In this document: in pieces, positions 56,346 to 64,000 of the stretch
How positions within the stretch are numbered: the first letter of the stretch is position 1
Layout of the letters: each line of letters begins with the position of its first letter
Notes under the pieces: model-generated
What the model saw: only the letters and a program-made list of their open reading frames with translations
Told to the model about the DNA's origin: nothing
Database searches by the model: none
From: Leptospira sp.
GTDB lineage: Bacteria; Spirochaetota; Leptospiria; Leptospirales; Leptospiraceae
Direction of reading: 5' to 3'
NCBI GenBank assembly: GCA_016742255.1
Contig: JACVCB010000003.1
Span: 124,001-188,000, forward strand
Length of the DNA: 64,000 nt
Made by a program: the position numbers and the translations under genes

Positions 56346-58109
56346 CTATCCCGTCATTTTTCTCACTAGGGCACGGCTGATCATTCTTAATTTCGCAGAA
56401 AATGGCAGTCGTTGTAAATTCGTCCCAACAATTCCTTTGGTAAACCTAGTTTTTTTACTATAATCGATATTCACATCAAGGATGACTGGTCGATTTTCTT
56501 TTGTTAGAATCCATGCTTTGTTTAGCGAATCGTTGATATCGTCATTTGTTTTCATCTGAATGTATTCTGCACCTGTCGCAATCGCAATGCCTTCAAAATG
56601 GGAAGTTCCAAGTGTGGTACATGTTTTTCGATTGTATGGAATTTGTTGAGCTTGGGAAATTTGTGCCAACTCACCATCGTTAAATACTACAAATAATACT
56701 CCTAAATGATTTCTAGTAGCAGTGATAATTTCCATACATGTCATTTGAAACGCACCATCACCGATAATCCCAACAACCGCATTCATTGGATGGGCAAGTT
56801 TGGTGGCAATTGTTGCTGGAACAGCATAACCCATACAATTAAAGTCAGTTGGTGAAATCAAATGCCTTGGTTTGTAGATTGGTAATAGTTCAGCAGTTAA
56901 AAATGTATGATTTCCATCATCTACGACAACATACCCATCATCAGGCAATGTGTTCCGTAAAATATCGAAAAACAATGCAGGATTTACTTTGTCCTTACTA
57001 TCATGATGATACCATTCGTCTTTATAGGATTGTTTGAGTTTGATGATTTCTCTTTTACGATTTTCGAATCGTTCACGATGATTCTGTTTGGTTTCTTGTA
57101 ATTTACGTTTTAGTTCTTTTGCCAATTCAGGTAGGATGATTTTTGAATCACCTACGATTCCAATTTTAGTTGGGTAATTTGCATTTAAGACATTTGGATT
57201 GATATCGATATGAATTAAATTTTTTGGAATAGTTACTCCAAAACTTCCGGTTGCAATTTCAGAAAATCGAGTTCCGATTGCAAGTAAACAATCACAATCC
57301 GAAAATAGTTTTGTGGCAGCTGGAACTGCTGCTGGACCGAAACCCATTCCACAATACATTGGATGGTTCCCTGGAAAAACGCTTAATCCTTGTAAGGTTG
57401 TTGAGACAGGTGCACCTAATAATTCTGCAATTTCGACCGTGAATGTGGATACATCAACGGCTCCCCAACCTAAAAATAAACCAGGAGATTTTGCTTGTAA
57501 CAAAAGTTCTACTACATGATCTAATTCTTTTTGTTTAAGAGTGGTTTGTGTTTTGTCATTCCGTTTACAAAATTCATCATAGGTTTGTAAGAATTCCACC
57601 GAACCTGTGTAAAGTTGAATGTTGACCGGTATTTCAATGAAAACAGGACCAGGTTCACGAGTTGTAGCGGTTTGATATGCTTTATAAATGGTTTCAATAA
57701 TATCTTCTTGTGAATTAATTTTGAAAGTTTGTTTGGTGATGGGTTTTAATAAGGAATGTTGGTCAATATCATGTAACTGGTATTTGAATTTTGAATCACT
57801 GCGTACACCACCAGAGATCACTAACATAGGGATTCCATCCAACGAGGCCTCTCCAATGCCACTCGCGGCATGTGTCACACCAGCAGCAGGAACGATCACA
57901 ATGGTACCAATAGAATCACTTGTCCGGCTTATTGCATCAGCCATAAAGGCACCACATCCTTCGTGAGTTACAAGTATAGGGGAAATGAATTCAGAATTGT
58001 TTAACTCATCATAAATTTCTGTATTATGTACACCTGGAATCCCAAAAGTATATTTCACTCCAATTTGTTCGAGTGCATATCGCACGAGCCATGCTCCTGT
58101 TTTTTTCAT
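56346..58109 (-). CDS. thiamine pyrophosphate enzyme, acetolactate-synthase-like
   Basis: The 587-residue protein has the three TPP-enzyme parts. The N-terminal PYR domain carries the activating Glu in VTHEGCGAFMADA. The central domain follows at about 190-330, and the C-terminal PP domain holds the GDGAFQMTCMEIITATRN cofactor motif. It resembles acetolactate synthase and related 2-oxo-acid decarboxylases or carboligases, but it sits apart from branched-chain genes, so the reaction is open. It follows a flavoprotein gene by 26 bases, forming a likely metabolic pair. Confidence 0.85.
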   Translation of the reverse strand: MKKTGAWLVRYALEQIGVKYTFGIPGVHNTEIYDELNNSEFISPILVTHEGCGAFMADAISRTSDSIGTIVIVPAAGVTHAASGIGEASLDGIPMLVISGGVRSDSKFKYQLHDIDQHSLLKPITKQTFKINSQEDIIETIYKAYQTATTREPGPVFIEIPVNIQLYTGSVEFLQTYDEFCKRNDKTQTTLKQKELDHVVELLLQAKSPGLFLGWGAVDVSTFTVEIAELLGAPVSTTLQGLSVFPGNHPMYCGMGFGPAAVPAATKLFSDCDCLLAIGTRFSEIATGSFGVTIPKNLIHIDINPNVLNANYPTKIGIVGDSKIILPELAKELKRKLQETKQNHRERFENRKREIIKLKQSYKDEWYHHDSKDKVNPALFFDILRNTLPDDGYVVVDDGNHTFLTAELLPIYKPRHLISPTDFNCMGYAVPATIATKLAHPMNAVVGIIGDGAFQMTCMEIITATRNHLGVLFVVFNDGELAQISQAQQIPYNRKTCTTLGTSHFEGIAIATGAEYIQMKTNDDINDSLNKAWILTKENRPVILDVNIDYSKKTRFTKGIVGTNLQRLPFSAKLRMISRALVRKMTG

Positions 58110-58135
58110 AATGATCCCTCCGAAAGTAGATAAGA

Positions 58136-59749
58136 TTAATTTAATTTACGAATTGAGTTTGCGGCACTTCTTGCTGTCAGGATACATCCAGACAAAAAAG
58201 TTCCTTCTAAAGATTTGAATCCACTGGCACCACCGCCACCAAATCCAGCTGCTTCGCCGATTGCATACAATCCAGGTATTGGATTTCCTGTTAAATCCAA
58301 TACACGGCTATCCAAATCAGTTTGAATCCCTCCTAAACTCTTTCTAGTAATCAATCGTAATTGAATCGCAATGAGAGGTCCCGATTTCGGATCTAAGATT
58401 GGTTTTGGATAACAAGTTCGGAATTTTTCTGATTTCCATGTACGTGCTTGGAGGATTCTTCGAATTTGGTCATCATTCCAAAATGTTTTTCCTCGTTTGA
58501 CCCCTTCATCATAAAATTTTATTTCTTTTTCAATTTGATCTAACTGAACGAAATTATTTTGATTCAATTGGTTCATACGATCTACCAATGTTCTTAAATC
58601 GTTTGCCACAATGAAGTGGTCACTTTCGTTCTGAAGTTGGCGTAATAATCGATGATTCCCTAACAAAATCTCTTTTAAAAAAGAAAAAAGTTTACGATCA
58701 CGAATCATCGGGTTGTGTTCTGATCCAGAAATCGCGAGTTCTTTCGAAGCAATTCTCCAATTCATAACTTGCCAAGTATAAGGTTTTTCTAATTTTGAAA
58801 TGCGATAACAAAGATCATTTGTATCATATCCCGTCACCAAAGGTTCGGGACCAATTCTTTTGCCTGTGTGATCTAACCACAAAGCTGACTTACATGGAAT
58901 TAAACTCAATCCATGATTATCGAATTGTGGATTGGGATGGGGTATACCTGCAGCATAATTCCACATTTTGTCTAAGTGGGTTACGTTCCCTCCAATTCGA
59001 CTAACGGCCGTATGTACCAATCCATCTGAATAAGGATGGGCTCCATTTAACATTTCAGTAGGAGGTTTGCCCCATGGTTTATACCAATGGTTTCTCACTT
59101 TCTCTAAATTACCAGTGATACCACCTGTTGCAACAATGGTGAAATTGGAATGGAATTTGACCACATGTTGTGGTTGTGTTTCCAATTCGGCAACACATCC
59201 TATAATTTGATTGTTTTCCTTAATGAGTTCCGTGACTTTATGATCGAATAAAATTTTTAACTTTTGATTGAATTTATGATTCCATAATAATTCTGAAAAT
59301 CGTTCTACCAAGCGATAACCCGTTCCCCATAAAACATGGTATCTAGGAACAGAATTTCCTCTTTGGTACAATCCACGTTCAACCCAATTCACAACAGGAA
59401 AAAAATTGAGATCAAATCCTTTTAGCCAATGATAAACTTGCTCTAATGATTCATTAACATAGGTTTCTGCCCAAAGTTTTGGATAGTAGTCATTTTCACC
59501 AAAATTAGCAAAAGATAACCAATCATTTAATGCGAGTGATGGAGAATCTCTAATTCCTAATCGTTTTTGGAGAGGGGTATTTACCAATGCCATCCCTCCA
59601 AATGATAGTTTGGCGAGGCCGCCTAAGTGTTCATGTGAGTTTCGATCTATGAGTAAAACTGATAAACCAGAGTTTAGACATTCATAAGCAGCAATCATTC
59701 CTGCAATTCCTGCACCAATGATCACCACATCATATTTTTGAATCTCCAT
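58136..59749 (-). CDS. FAD-dependent dehydrogenase (KsdD/fumarate reductase flavoprotein fold)
   Basis: The start at 59749 has GAAGG upstream and gives MEIQKYDVVIIGAGIAGMIAAYE, a normal FAD fold, in a 537-residue product; the longer frame adds non-family sequence. The C-terminal FAD motif is GLYAIGEAAGFGGGGASGFKSLEG. A long insert region between 130 and 400 is substrate-binding in the family of predicted FAD-binding dehydrogenases (3-ketosteroid dehydrogenase type). The substrate is unknown. It is the first gene of the unit with the TPP enzyme and Dus. Confidence 0.87.
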   Translation of the reverse strand: MEIQKYDVVIIGAGIAGMIAAYECLNSGLSVLLIDRNSHEHLGGLAKLSFGGMALVNTPLQKRLGIRDSPSLALNDWLSFANFGENDYYPKLWAETYVNESLEQVYHWLKGFDLNFFPVVNWVERGLYQRGNSVPRYHVLWGTGYRLVERFSELLWNHKFNQKLKILFDHKVTELIKENNQIIGCVAELETQPQHVVKFHSNFTIVATGGITGNLEKVRNHWYKPWGKPPTEMLNGAHPYSDGLVHTAVSRIGGNVTHLDKMWNYAAGIPHPNPQFDNHGLSLIPCKSALWLDHTGKRIGPEPLVTGYDTNDLCYRISKLEKPYTWQVMNWRIASKELAISGSEHNPMIRDRKLFSFLKEILLGNHRLLRQLQNESDHFIVANDLRTLVDRMNQLNQNNFVQLDQIEKEIKFYDEGVKRGKTFWNDDQIRRILQARTWKSEKFRTCYPKPILDPKSGPLIAIQLRLITRKSLGGIQTDLDSRVLDLTGNPIPGLYAIGEAAGFGGGGASGFKSLEGTFLSGCILTARSAANSIRKLN

Positions 59750-60139
59750 TTGGCCTTCTCCTCTAACACATAAGAATGATGTTTCTGCTGTATACGTTGT
59801 TCTTAAAACAAAGATTCCATTTCGTACAAAGTGTAACATCACTTAGTATAAATTAGCGAATTGTTTTTTGAAAGTAGGTAAAAAAATGAAAAAACTGAGG
59901 CAGTAGAAGATTCAATCTTTAAAATAACTTTATAAAAAGAATCATTCTATTTGGAAACTTGATACAGATCAATATTTGTCTTTTGCCAACTGTTTCAATA
60001 CGGCAATTGAATTCTAAAAAGGATTTTTTTTTACAATGAGTAACATTTGTAATGTTTCTTTTTATTTGGAATTAGTATTAGAATCAAGAAAAATAGATTG
60101 TCCATTCATTGGATTTCAGGATATCTTCTTATTCGCATT
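59750..60139. other. intergenic region between divergent units
   Basis: These 390 bases separate the flavoprotein operon from the lipoprotein operon and should carry both promoters. They are AT-rich with no gene on either strand. An inverted repeat AACATT-TGT-AATGTT lies at about 60043-60057 and may be an operator. No clear -35/-10 pair was identified. Confidence 0.4.
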
Positions 60140-60988
60140 ATGAAAAATTGGACATTGATACTTGTATTCTTCTTCTCACTAAATGGTTGTTTTACGAAAG
60201 AGGTAACAATCCCTAAGGAAAATTTAAGGCAATCTTTAGATGTGCCTGTATATTCTGATTCGCAAGAAAATGACGAATATTTTATGCCAGTGTTTACCTC
60301 GATCAAACGACCAGAAAAAGAGGGAAAACAGTACCATGCAATCTTAAAAGCAAAAGAAACAGGTAAGATCCTCCGTACAATTGCCATTCTCATTGATGAC
60401 CGATCGATCAATTTGAAACCAGAAGAATACTTTTATTATCCGATTTATTATGCGAGTAGTGTCTCGAGGAATTTTCGATTTTGGCCTTACTATAGATCAT
60501 CCTATGATATCAGAAGAGCTTCAGACAACTCACCTGTGTATATGCCAGTCTATGCCTCCGCAGGGATTGCTTCATTGGCTGCTTTTGGAATTGCATACGT
60601 AGCTTCTACTGGAACTGCATTTATCGTTGGATTAGGGAAGGGAACTTACGAGTTTACGGAAGATATTCTGGAAGGAGTTGTTGTTTCGAACCAAGAAATC
60701 GTTTTAGCATACAATGATTATCTTTATGATGAAAATAATCGACTCAAATCAATTTTGACTTATTTACCATATAGGTCCATATCAAAATCTGTGATTCCAT
60801 TGTATGACCGAGAAGGAAAAAAACAGATAGGACAAATGTTTCCTACTTCGAAACCAATTTTAATTTCTCAACTAGATTACACTTATAACAAAATGAATGT
60901 GAATCCTAGTTCCGTTACGATGATTGAGTATTTACCTAAAAAATTGAAAAAAACAATTTCATTACCCGTCCGAAATAAATTAAAATAA
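60140..60988 (+). CDS. lipoprotein upstream of the aromatic-repeat protein
   Basis: A start at 60140 gives MKNWTLILVFFFSLNGC, a lipoprotein signal with Cys17, in a 282-residue product; a TTG at 60098 is an alternative with no benefit. The mature part has strand-rich segments, a Tyr/Arg-rich section (YYPIYYASSVSRNFRFWPYY), a Gly/Ala-rich hydrophobic stretch (about 150-185) that may touch membrane, and a Lys-rich end. No family is recognised. It precedes the large repeat protein by 29 bases and is probably its partner. Confidence 0.75.
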   Translation: MKNWTLILVFFFSLNGCFTKEVTIPKENLRQSLDVPVYSDSQENDEYFMPVFTSIKRPEKEGKQYHAILKAKETGKILRTIAILIDDRSINLKPEEYFYYPIYYASSVSRNFRFWPYYRSSYDIRRASDNSPVYMPVYASAGIASLAAFGIAYVASTGTAFIVGLGKGTYEFTEDILEGVVVSNQEIVLAYNDYLYDENNRLKSILTYLPYRSISKSVIPLYDREGKKQIGQMFPTSKPILISQLDYTYNKMNVNPSSVTMIEYLPKKLKKTISLPVRNKLK

Positions 60989-61017
60989 AAATGAATCAGA
61001 AACAGAAGGTAGATACA

Positions 61018-63420
61018 ATGAAATTGAAACATCTCATTCCTTGTCTCATTTTCTTTCTGGTTTTTCCTATCACTGCGAAATCATGGCCTGATTTAGAAAG
61101 TGAAAGAGAGGTTCAGATTTATGGGAGTGAAAGGAGTAAAAAATACAGGGCAAGTAATATTTTATATGACATCGAGGATTGGAAGGATCATTACTCAGTA
61201 AAGGCGATGGGAGTTTATCGTTATTACGATTATCCTCTCTCAAAATCTAAAACATTTTTTCCTTTTTATGATCATCTCCAAAGCAAAATTGATAATCGCG
61301 AATACAAACGTATTTTGAATTATAATGTCACGAAAGAAAATGACTCTCTTCATAAATCTATCTATCCACTTGTTTTTTGGGGAAATAATGGCAATAATTC
61401 ACATTTAATTTCCATTCCTTTCTTTTATCAGAGAAAAAGGGAAAATCAGAAGACTTTTGGTTTTCCTGTTTTGCCAATCATTTATTACACAGATAAAGAA
61501 CAGTTAGGTGATGATCAAATTAATTATTATCGGCTTTTTACTTTGTTTCATTTTGAATCAAGTGATAAACGAGGATTAACTGATGTATCATTTACACCTT
61601 TTGTATATTATTCAAAAGAGAATTATTTGTTTTTCCCACTTTTACTCTATTATCAAAATTATCGTTCTACATATCATGAATATTGGTTGGGTCCACTGTA
61701 TTATTCGAAAGACCAATCCAAGGAAGAAAGATTGTTTGTTTTATTTCCATTTGTTGGAAGCTATGTTTCGCCCAAAAAAGAGTTCGACTTCATATTTCCT
61801 ATTTACCTAAATCTAAAAGACAAGGAAGACGATTATCACATCAATTTATTTTGGTACACTAAAGTACACGATACAAGTGTTAACGTAGCAACAAACGAAG
61901 GAAATGTATATTTGGATTATGATTTTGGTTTGTTCTATAATTTAATTGGAATCTCAAAACGAAGTCGGATTATCAAAGGAAATACTCTGAAAGGAAATGA
62001 GATTATTTCTACAAAACCAGAGATAAGAAAAAAAAGGGAATTTAATCGAGAGAATAGTGATCAGTTTACTGGGTACCAACTTCTGTTTGGAATTTTCTCA
62101 TATGAGGTAGGTGACACCAAAAAACACATTCGTTTATTACCATTTGCTTGGTTTACTTGGGATGAATCTTCTGAAGACAGGGTTGTTTTAATTCCTCCAT
62201 TTTTTCCAATTTGGCTGAGTTATGTTTCGGATGATTTGGAATATAAAATTATATTTCCTTTGTATGGAAAACAAAAGGATAAGTCATCTGAAATCCAATC
62301 CTTCCTTTTGAATGGTTATATCCATGAGGAATACCAATTAAATCATCGAATTGAAAAATCTTTTTTTTGGCCAATTATAAATGTATACAATTCTGATATT
62401 GATTCAGGACATCGCGTATTACCTTTTTATATACACAACCAAACAAAAACAGACGTAAGTTCAAAGAGTAATACATATACTCTCATATCAAATTATACAA
62501 AAATTAGTAATAAGAATTATGATTCTAAAGAGTTTTTGATATGGCCCATTTGGATTTCTTATCATTCGTATCAATATACAAATAAAGATCCTAATACTAC
62601 ACTATGGCTCACTCCATTTTTCTATCGAAATAAGGAAACTTCGAGTCTTAGAACAAATTTATTATGGTTTATTGATTGGGAATTTGAGTATATCTCTCCC
62701 ATTCCGGTAAAAAATAAAATTGAGGTGGATCCTCCTGTAACTAAAGAAAAATTATCTCATCTTTTGTTGTTTCCTTTTTATTATTCGGATTCAAATGTTT
62801 CGATCATTCCACTGTCTTTTAATCATTGGGGTGACGGAGAATTTACTACCATTACATTACTCAATTATTATCAGTATAAAAAGGAAGGACATTATTACAA
62901 TTTCTTGTATCTATTGGAATCGGAAAACACTACTTCTGTTTACCAATTGCGGAGTTTCTGGGATTATTTATTTAGCTTCCAAAGAAGAAATAAGGAAATC
63001 GATCGTCTTACCTTACTTTGGTTAGGATACGATCAATCACACTCTAAAAAGACAGTTAATTTTTTCCCACTCATGAGAACCGCAGATTCAGAAGAGGAAA
63101 CGTCAAAAATGTATGGTCCATTTTTATATTATATTTCCAAGTCAAGTGAAGAAATGACAGAATTGGGATTTTTTGGAATTGGTTATTATCATAATGAAAC
63201 AAAATCAGATAAACAATATGCAACATATGTATTGTTAGGTGTTGTTTATCAGGAAAAAACAGAATTGGAGAGAGGGTTTGTGAAAAGGGGAAGCCTTTGG
63301 GGTTGGCTTTGGGAATACCAAACAGAAGAAAATGGGTACGAAAAATTTTCTATTCTAAAATTGTTTTCTTATTCCAAAGAACCTGATGGAACAAAAAAAA
63401 TACTTGGGATCAGTATTTAA
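61018..63420 (+). CDS. large exported protein with about twenty aromatic-proline repeats
   Basis: The start at 61018 has AGAAGG upstream and gives MKLKHLIPCLIFFLVFPITA, a signal peptide, in an 800-residue product. The mature protein is extremely rich in Tyr, Phe and Trp. It repeats a short motif of the form (hydrophobic)-P-(hydrophobic)2-Y/W about twenty times: FFPFYDH, SIPFFYQR, FTPFVYYS, LGPLYYSK, LFPFVGSY, IFPIYLNL, LLPFAWFTW, IFPLYGK, VLPFYIHN, IWPIWISY, LTPFFYRN, LFPFYYSD, FFPLMRTA, YGPFLYY. Spacing is about 15-50 residues. This looks like a beta-repeat structure, perhaps a barrel or propeller at the outer membrane. No named family is recognised with certainty. Confidence 0.8.
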   Translation: MKLKHLIPCLIFFLVFPITAKSWPDLESEREVQIYGSERSKKYRASNILYDIEDWKDHYSVKAMGVYRYYDYPLSKSKTFFPFYDHLQSKIDNREYKRILNYNVTKENDSLHKSIYPLVFWGNNGNNSHLISIPFFYQRKRENQKTFGFPVLPIIYYTDKEQLGDDQINYYRLFTLFHFESSDKRGLTDVSFTPFVYYSKENYLFFPLLLYYQNYRSTYHEYWLGPLYYSKDQSKEERLFVLFPFVGSYVSPKKEFDFIFPIYLNLKDKEDDYHINLFWYTKVHDTSVNVATNEGNVYLDYDFGLFYNLIGISKRSRIIKGNTLKGNEIISTKPEIRKKREFNRENSDQFTGYQLLFGIFSYEVGDTKKHIRLLPFAWFTWDESSEDRVVLIPPFFPIWLSYVSDDLEYKIIFPLYGKQKDKSSEIQSFLLNGYIHEEYQLNHRIEKSFFWPIINVYNSDIDSGHRVLPFYIHNQTKTDVSSKSNTYTLISNYTKISNKNYDSKEFLIWPIWISYHSYQYTNKDPNTTLWLTPFFYRNKETSSLRTNLLWFIDWEFEYISPIPVKNKIEVDPPVTKEKLSHLLLFPFYYSDSNVSIIPLSFNHWGDGEFTTITLLNYYQYKKEGHYYNFLYLLESENTTSVYQLRSFWDYLFSFQRRNKEIDRLTLLWLGYDQSHSKKTVNFFPLMRTADSEEETSKMYGPFLYYISKSSEEMTELGFFGIGYYHNETKSDKQYATYVLLGVVYQEKTELERGFVKRGSLWGWLWEYQTEENGYEKFSILKLFSYSKEPDGTKKILGISI

Positions 63421-63423
63421 AAT

Positions 63424-63960
63424 ATGAATAACAAAAAACCTATCATACTCGCAATATCAGGTGGCATCAGTGCAACTTCGTATAACAGAAAAATACTAAA
63501 TACACTGAAAACTAATTATAAGCAAGATTGTGATATGATCATTTACGATAAAATTGTCAATTTTCCATTTTTTGATTCCGGAATTACGGAAGAGGGAAGT
63601 CCTGACATCATAAAGGATTTTTTGGGTGAGGTCAAACGTGCAGATGGAATTCTAATTTGTTCGCCTGAATATGTTTTTAGTATACCTGGTGTCCTAAAAA
63701 ATGCGCTAGAGTGGGCTGTTTCATCTGTTGTGTTTACTGATAAACCAGTCGCTGTCATCACTGCTGCATCGGTTGGTCAAAAGGCTCATGAATCGTTACT
63801 TTTGGTACTAAAAACAATCGGTGCCAAATTAACGGATGATACAAATGTACTCATCTCAGGAGTAAAAGGTAAAGTATCTCCAGAGGGACAAATTCAAGAT
63901 GAAGGAACAGAAACTACACTTCAAAAGTTAATGATTACGTTTTTAAAATCTCTACAATAG
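63424..63960 (+). CDS. NAD(P)H-dependent FMN reductase family protein
   Basis: The 178-residue flavodoxin-fold protein starts IILAISGGISATSYNRKIL (phosphate-binding loop) and has the family motif SPEYVFSIPGVLKNALEW, then VITAASVGQKAHESLL. Such enzymes reduce quinones, azo compounds or metals such as chromate with FMN. It begins three bases after the stop of the repeat-protein gene and is the third gene of that unit, giving a soluble reductase beside envelope proteins. No terminator is seen in the remaining 40 bases of the window. Confidence 0.88.
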   Translation: MNNKKPIILAISGGISATSYNRKILNTLKTNYKQDCDMIIYDKIVNFPFFDSGITEEGSPDIIKDFLGEVKRADGILICSPEYVFSIPGVLKNALEWAVSSVVFTDKPVAVITAASVGQKAHESLLLVLKTIGAKLTDDTNVLISGVKGKVSPEGQIQDEGTETTLQKLMITFLKSLQ

Positions 63961-64000
63961 TGTTCTTCCCTACAATTCATCTATATTATGTAATTATTAT

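Overview
The window is AT-rich spirochaete DNA, almost certainly from Leptospira and probably from a saprophytic (L. biflexa-like) lineage. The basis is the gene content: a spirochaete flagellar cap gene, many lipoproteins with loose spirochaete lipoboxes, several SpoIIE-type phosphatases, a beta-barrel porin, CzcA-type metal efflux, an Aer-like chemoreceptor and split acyl-CoA carboxylase subunits. The species is an inference. The window is chromosomal and mostly housekeeping or signalling genes. I saw no tRNA, rRNA, CRISPR array, prophage or insertion sequence.

Region by region. 1-10.7 kb: the end of a helical (possibly flagellar-coiling) protein, an acyltransferase, an unusual three-domain fusion (degenerate isochorismatase fold, kinase-like domain, dual-specificity phosphatase), a small secreted SFPD-repeat protein, an LTA-synthase-like phosphotransferase, biotin carboxylase plus biotin carrier, an Omp85-like protein and a lipoprotein. 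10.8-21.5 kb: a SprA-like HExxH protein; the operon SpoIIE phosphatase-tilS-engB, with tilS frameshifted at an A10 run; a GAF-GAF sigma-54 activator; thiD with an alkyltransferase-like protein; a DUF455 ferritin-like protein; a CxxCH protein; a porin. 21.6-29.2 kb: a CzcCBA RND efflux operon carrying an extra envelope-protein gene, plus two small exported proteins. 29.3-39.7 kb: FAD oxidoreductase, ppk1, fliD with a helical partner, a HAD hydrolase, a methyltransferase, dapF and a PlsC-type acyltransferase. 39.7-49.9 kb: small envelope proteins, then a signalling block: guanylate/adenylate cyclase, GPH-type transporter, two paralogous membrane SpoIIE-like phosphatases (one with TPRs) and an Aer-like receptor. 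50-53 kb: a thiolase and 3-hydroxyacyl-CoA dehydrogenase pair for beta-oxidation. 53-54.85 kb: a GC-rich structured island, two linked lipoproteins and a hairpin element. 54.85-64 kb: DUF2721 protein, tRNA-dihydrouridine synthase, a TPP enzyme with a flavoprotein, then a lipoprotein, an 800-residue aromatic-proline repeat protein and an FMN reductase.

The observations most worth following are: the fusion at 1650-4004, whose first domain has lost its catalytic residues; the SFPD-repeat protein at 4069; the disrupted tilS; a recurring inverted repeat TGCTTA-N5-TAAGCA upstream of several signalling or exported-protein genes; the 61018-63420 repeat protein; and the GC-rich and hairpin elements flanking 53.5-54.6 kb.
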